64,000 nucleotides of DNA from Cristatella mucedo. Its lineage: Eukaryota; Bryozoa; Phylactolaemata; Cristatellidae. Position numbers and translations under genes: made by a program. Location of the stretch: contig WPIO01000011.1 of assembly GCA_009760855.2 (NCBI GenBank), positions 8,214,501 to 8,278,500 of the forward strand, in the 5' to 3' direction. A model generated the notes under the pieces. That model was not told the DNA's origin. It saw nothing but the letters and a program-made list of their open reading frames with translations, and made no database searches. The stretch's first letter is position 1. Each line of letters starts with the position of its first letter. Below are positions 59,540 through 64,000 of this stretch, one piece after another.

Positions 59540-60115
59540 GAACCTTATGCAGATTACTCGGTCTGCAGAATCTGGCTTACAGTCTGCCTGCAGTGAAAAA
59601 TGGCATGCGCAGAGCCTAGCTTCTAGGGTACGGTCTAGCTAGGTTTGTGTTTATTAAGAAGTTCAGTCAAACGCCTCCTCTGCTAAATAAGATACAGTGG
59701 CTTCCGGTTGACCAAGTAGCACATACTTTGGTTTGACCTCAAGGCCTGCAACGTTTTTTTTGGCTCCGTATCTCGTTGTATTACAGCACCAGTTTTAGTC
59801 TTTTCAAGCTCCCATGTCCTCTCAGGGCAACACGTTAGCTGCACAAGATTTCACTTGAATTTTTTTAGGTACAGAAGCTTGTACTGCGTTGCTGCTAGGG
59901 GGTGGCATGTATATCCATAATTCTTTTGCAAACGACATCTCTCCTGCTTCTGACTTTGGCATATCTTTTGCAGCTGCCTTCATAGCTACTGTTAGGGTAC
60001 TTTGTTATTGCTCTTCTGAGTCAGCAACGCTTCTCGCTTTCTCGTCGTTGCGGTAAGATGATGTATGTTCGTGTGGCCACCACAGGGCTACAAAAAACGC
60101 TCTAGTCTTTGAGTA
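59540..60115 (+). mobile_element. Degenerate LINE RT C-terminus (family B-like)
   Basis: Faint matches: atacagtggcttccggttga (QWLPVDQ), then tctcctgcttctgactttgg equivalent to SPAADYG. Heavily mutated. Confidence 0.45.
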
Positions 60116-60177
60116 CGATTCAGCAAATGCTGCATCGTGACGACGCTTAGTCTGTATCGTTATGTGGGGTTATGCAA

Positions 60178-60179
<2 letters not shown>

Positions 60180-60258
<79 letters not shown>

Positions 60259-60262
60259 ATAT
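60180..60262. repeat. (TA)n(GA)n compound microsatellite
   Basis: 30 bases of TA followed by about 45 of GA and a short TA run. Confidence 0.95.
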
Positions 60263-61510
60263 ATAGGGAATTACCTTTTTTATGTTTGGGAACAAGCGAG
60301 AGCAAAGCCAACGTAAGGGTCCGGAAATAAACAAGGTGGGTGCCGTCCAGATGCAGGCGGGGTGCAGAACCGTCCGCCACCGAATAATTGAGGATGATAG
60401 GCGGGGCTGCCTCTCACTCATTGGAATCTTGCAATGCCGAAGGCTCGGCGGAGTAGGCTTAACCTGCCGCTTACCTAGCGCCTAATGCCGTTCGGTTCGC
60501 CTCGTCTACGCGAAATAAGCAGGCCACCAAGAAACGAGCTTTTCTAGCGCTGACCTACTTATCGTTACTAAAGGGGGTCGTGAGTCCGCGGCGTGAATCG
60601 GAAAGCGAGACACAGATTGGGGATTTTACTAAGCTTTATTCGCAAGCGCACAAAGGCGCTTCGCGCCTAGCTCAGTTTTATCTCCACACTCCTCACACGC
60701 TCTCAACAGTACACGAACTCTTTCGGAGGGAATACGTCCACCGCACTTAGGCTACCTAAGTCTATTGTGGGGAACAACCCGAATGAATGAATGACGAGGA
60801 GCCCGAACCGGAGCCTAGACCCTGACTGGAGAGCTAGGGCTCCGCTTCCACCTTACTGCAGGAATACCTCATGCACTACACCAAGCACTCTTGCGAATGA
60901 AACACGTCTCCACACTTAGGCTACTAGGCTACTACTTACGTCTATAGTGGGGAACGGCCCAAATAGACGGAGCTGAAACCGGTGCCTGGACCCTGACTGG
61001 AGAACTAGGGCTCCGCTTCCACCTTAACGGCAGGAATGCCCCACACTCAACCTCAAGCACACTTTCGGAGGAAACACGTCTCCACACTTGGGCTACCTAC
61101 GTCTCTAGGGGGTGGCCCAAATAGACAAAGGAGCCCGAACCAACGGAATATCTCACCCACCACACCAACTACGTCTAGCTTGCATCGGCAAATCCTTATG
61201 CCGAGACCACGTGCGAGGGCGAACACACAAAATGCTAGCTCGGGCGAAATACGACCGTATTCGGTGGAGTCCACCGAATCCTCCGAACGCTATCTCGTCC
61301 TGTCCCGTCAATCGCTAGTGAACAGCCCGCCCTCCTCCCTCGCTTTCAGAGAAACGAGTCTGACGGCGTCGAAGCAAAGCCGAAGAGCGGAGTTAAACAA
61401 AAGACCAAGAGCGAGCGTGGCTCGACTTTTAAATACCTAGCTGAGACAATGGGGAAAGAGCGTGATGGTATTGGACCCGACGCCGTGGCCCATTACGGTA
61501 AGGAATTAAT

Positions 61511-63600
61511 ATCGAATTTTCTCAACTCACTTGCTGCATGTATTAATGACATCCGCACATGGATGGCAGCAAAATTTCAAAAACTAAACGGTGATAAAAC
61601 TAACTTACTAGTTATGGGCAAACCAGTGTGATTCAGAAATTGGAAAGGCTGAAAAAATTGGCTCTGCCAGCATATCTCCTGTTGAATCAGCACGAAATCT
61701 AGGTGTCATGTTCCAAAGTGACCACTCATTAGACGACCATATCAGCTCTACAGTCAAATCTGCTTATTTTTAGCTTCATAACATTGCTGAAACTCGGCTT
61801 GTTTAGATAAGGATACCACGTCCAAGTTGGTCCATGCATTAGTGACATCCCGTGTTGACTTCTGCAACTCACTGCTTACTGGCCTATGTATCTCCGTCTG
61901 TAACTCCACAAAGTCATAAAGACCATGTGGGTGTTACACAGGAGAGTTTTGTATAGGGCACTCACAGCCTAAGCGGCTTTCGGTACGCATTCGGTAGCCA
62001 ACAGACTTCGTCTCACGCAACAAAGAGAAAGTGGGAAGCTTTGCAGAGTCAGTAGAGCATTTGAGATAGTGAGTAGCATGGAAGTAGCAGGAGCAGTAGC
62101 AAGATGGCAGTAGCAAGCTCAGGACCGCTGAAAAGGATGTGCCGTAGTCGGCAGTAGGAGAGTAGCTGTCGTTTCGTAAGAATTGTGGGAGCAAGTTCCG
62201 CAGTCTAGGACCTGCAGAGCTAAAGCTTCTGTCGCCAACTGTCTTTGGGTGGAGGAATGGAACAGCTAATTTATTTTCCACACAAGACCTGAGGGAGCGA
62301 AGAGGCTGAAACTGATGCAGCAGTTCAGCTAGGTACGAAGGAGCCAAACCGTGGCGGGCCTTGTGGGTCAGCGTAAGAACTTTGCTCTGTATCCTTTGCT
62401 CAACCGGCAACCATCCTAGCTCTTTCAGCAAAGGAGACACGTGCTCAAACCGCTGGGACTTGAAGACTAGCCTTGCAACCATATTCATAGTCAACTGCAG
62501 TGGCCTAGTTGCTTTCTTGAGTAGCCCGGCCAAAAGGGAATTACAATAATCAAGCCGAGACAGAACTAGAGAGCTAGTTAAATTTTTTACAAGCCACTGT
62601 GGGAGACAGCTCCTAATCTTGGATAGGGATTGGATGTGATGGCTAGCTGTAGACGCAGTCTTCTGAATGAAGCTTTTGAAATTGAGGCAGCTGTCGAAAA
62701 CGACACCTAAATTTCGAGCACGTGGTGATGGTCTCACAATAGCATCACTTATTAGAAAAGCAAAGCATTTTAATCCAGCCACACGCTTAAGGTGCTCTAT
62801 GAGCAGCAGTTTGGTTTTATCATCATTTAATTTCAGGAAGTTTTCCGACATCCAGGATCAAATATCGGCAAGGTAAGCATTCAGTTTCTCAGTTGCCGCA
62901 GCAGATTCCGACGGTTTGAATGACAAATACCAGCATGTGCAATCAGGCGATTACTGCTTGTGCATAACTTCGCAGCTAGGCTTGTCTGTCGTGAGCTTCG
63001 CAGTTCCCACGTAACACCACTTCTCGCCGTCCTGCACTGGCTACCAGTCAAGCAACGGATCGACTTTAAGGTTTTGTCGCTCACTTTTCGGTCACTTCAT
63101 TTTTTGGCTCCAGCCTATCTCTCAGATCTGCTCCCACACCAGGCCAAGCGTCGTACCACCCACTTTTCCTAATCCAACAGTTTACCAATACCTCGTACAA
63201 ACCTCAAATCCTTTTGAGACCGTGCATTTAGTTCGTGTGCTCCCAAAGCCTGGAACTCCCTCCCGACTTGTGTCAGAACATTTCCTGACTTGACCACATT
63301 TAAGAAGAATTTAAAGACACCTATTTACGACAGCCTGTGATTCGTCATTTTCTTATTGAGGTCCCTGTGATTCTTCCTTCGTGTGCTTATTCATGCTGAC
63401 ACAGTGTGCATGCTGCCACAACCACATTTGCATGCTGACCTTGTGCATGTCACCCCTAACCATGTTATTCATGTTGTTTATCAAGCGTGATATTACTCAC
63501 CATTCAATCGCGTTTCCCTTGCAGCAAATGTAAAGCGCCTAGAAAGAGATTGAGTTCCCTGAGGACGCTTTATTAAGTGCGTTATTATTATTATTATTAT
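61511..63600 (+). mobile_element. LINE family A inside the LTR, itself split
   Basis: The 5'-truncated copy starts tcgaattttctcaactcact, runs to 61885 (ctgcttactggcctatg), is interrupted by LINE B, resumes near 62936 (catgtgcaatcaggcgatta) and ends with gcaaatgtaaagcgcctaga and (TTA)n at 63585-63600. Protein pieces: KTNLLVMGKP, ARLVCRELRSSHVTPLLAVL, HWLPVKQRIDFKVLSLTFRS. Confidence 0.85.
61886..62935 (-). mobile_element. LINE family B inside LINE family A
   Basis: The best-preserved family B coding piece: 305 codons open (62851-61934), including LKLNDDKTKLLLIEHLKRVA, SPRARNLGVVFDSCLNFKSF, LVLSRLDYCNSLLAGLLKKA, LLKELGWLPVEQRIQSKVLT and GLAPSYLAELLHQFQPLRSL. It is opposite in orientation to its host LINE A. 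The long open frame suggests it is the youngest LINE here. Confidence 0.85.
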
Positions 63601-64000
63601 TACCGTCACTAGGCCATTGGAAGGGCACCCATGTCCAGCTTGAATGCCGAATAGGTTCCAGACGATTCTTTTTGGACAGTTATGGTCGAGGTTGACAGGC
63701 CAGCCAACATCAATCAGCAGCTCCCACGGATATCAGACCAATTTCAAAGGTCGAATCGCCACCGCTGGCCTCAGAGCTTCCTGGCTCGCTCAGAAGCTCT
63801 TGCTCTCTAACCCCACTGGCGCTCATCTCTTGCTCACTGCTCTAGGACAAAGGAGTTTCGCGCGTCGAACAGTTCTTGTTCGAGCTTAAAGTAAGCCAAG
63901 GCCAGCAAGGCGCTACAATCTTTTCTTAGCAATCAGCCCTATGTCTCAGTGCCTACAGTAGACCTCCAGTCATCCAAAACAGGTTTCGTTATTAGATTAC

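Larger units (their letters stand above)
60430..63917 (-). mobile_element. Second solo LTR copy, split by a nested LINE
   Basis: Reverse copy of the 37.8-kb LTR. The LTR 3' end (TGCAATGCCGAAGGCTCGGC on the plus strand) begins at 60430 and the 5' end (CAGCAAGGCGCTACA) ends at 63917. Flanks are ATCT at 60426-60429 and ATCT at 63918-63921, an exact 4-bp target duplication. LTR sequence stops at aggaattaat (61510) and resumes at taccgtcactaggccattgg (63601). In the other copy these two are joined. Between them are LINE A and, inside that, LINE B. Confidence 0.8.

Overview
This window is nuclear DNA from an animal. Its genes are split by GT-AG introns (and two GC-AG introns). It is rich in simple repeats and in non-LTR retrotransposons, tRNA-derived SINEs, a solo LTR family and remnants of hAT and Tc1/mariner DNA transposons. 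The two recognisable genes, paraplegin (SPG7) and VMP1, are animal-type. The abundance of CR1/L2-like LINEs whose 3' tails end in (TTA)n and whose terminal motif is shared with SINEs suggests a non-vertebrate, possibly marine, animal. The sequence alone does not allow a firmer placement.

Layout. Bases 1-10.4 kb (+) hold the 3' part of SPG7: eight coding exons from the Walker B segment of the AAA domain to the stop codon at 10287, followed by an AATAAA. Its introns carry LINE fragments (4.1-7.9 kb) and a 17-bp minisatellite (8.9-9.2 kb). From 36994 down to 10767 (-) lies VMP1, in twelve phase-consistent coding exons encoding about 613 residues. It includes an N-terminal extension and a low-complexity C-terminal tail relative to the human protein of about 406 residues. 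SPG7 and VMP1 are tail to tail with about 480 bp between their stop codons. The VMP1 introns hold a hAT remnant, a 198-bp triplication, SINEs, large microsatellites, a polypurine block and a near-perfect hairpin.

From 37 to 49 kb the sequence is mostly mobile DNA: a 1.3-kb solo LTR inside a LINE, further LINE and SINE copies, and a Tc1/mariner remnant. A GC-rich region at 49.4-51.6 kb contains a plausible small membrane protein ORF. It is followed by a diverged tandem array of about 172-bp period (51.7-53.6 kb), an unassigned 145-residue ORF (54.6-55.1 kb), a second GC-rich stretch (55.4-56.5 kb), LINE debris, a 700-bp G-rich minisatellite and, at 60.4-63.9 kb, a three-level nest in which a LINE lies inside another LINE inside a second copy of the same LTR.

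How the genes relate. Paraplegin is an inner-mitochondrial-membrane m-AAA protease subunit, and VMP1 is an ER membrane protein of the VTT/DedA type used in autophagosome formation and lipid handling. Their convergent arrangement may make them share a short intergenic 3' region, but nothing in the sequence indicates a functional link. No bacterial, CRISPR or operon features are present. All exon calls come from reading splice signals and matching family sequences by eye, with no search or alignment run.
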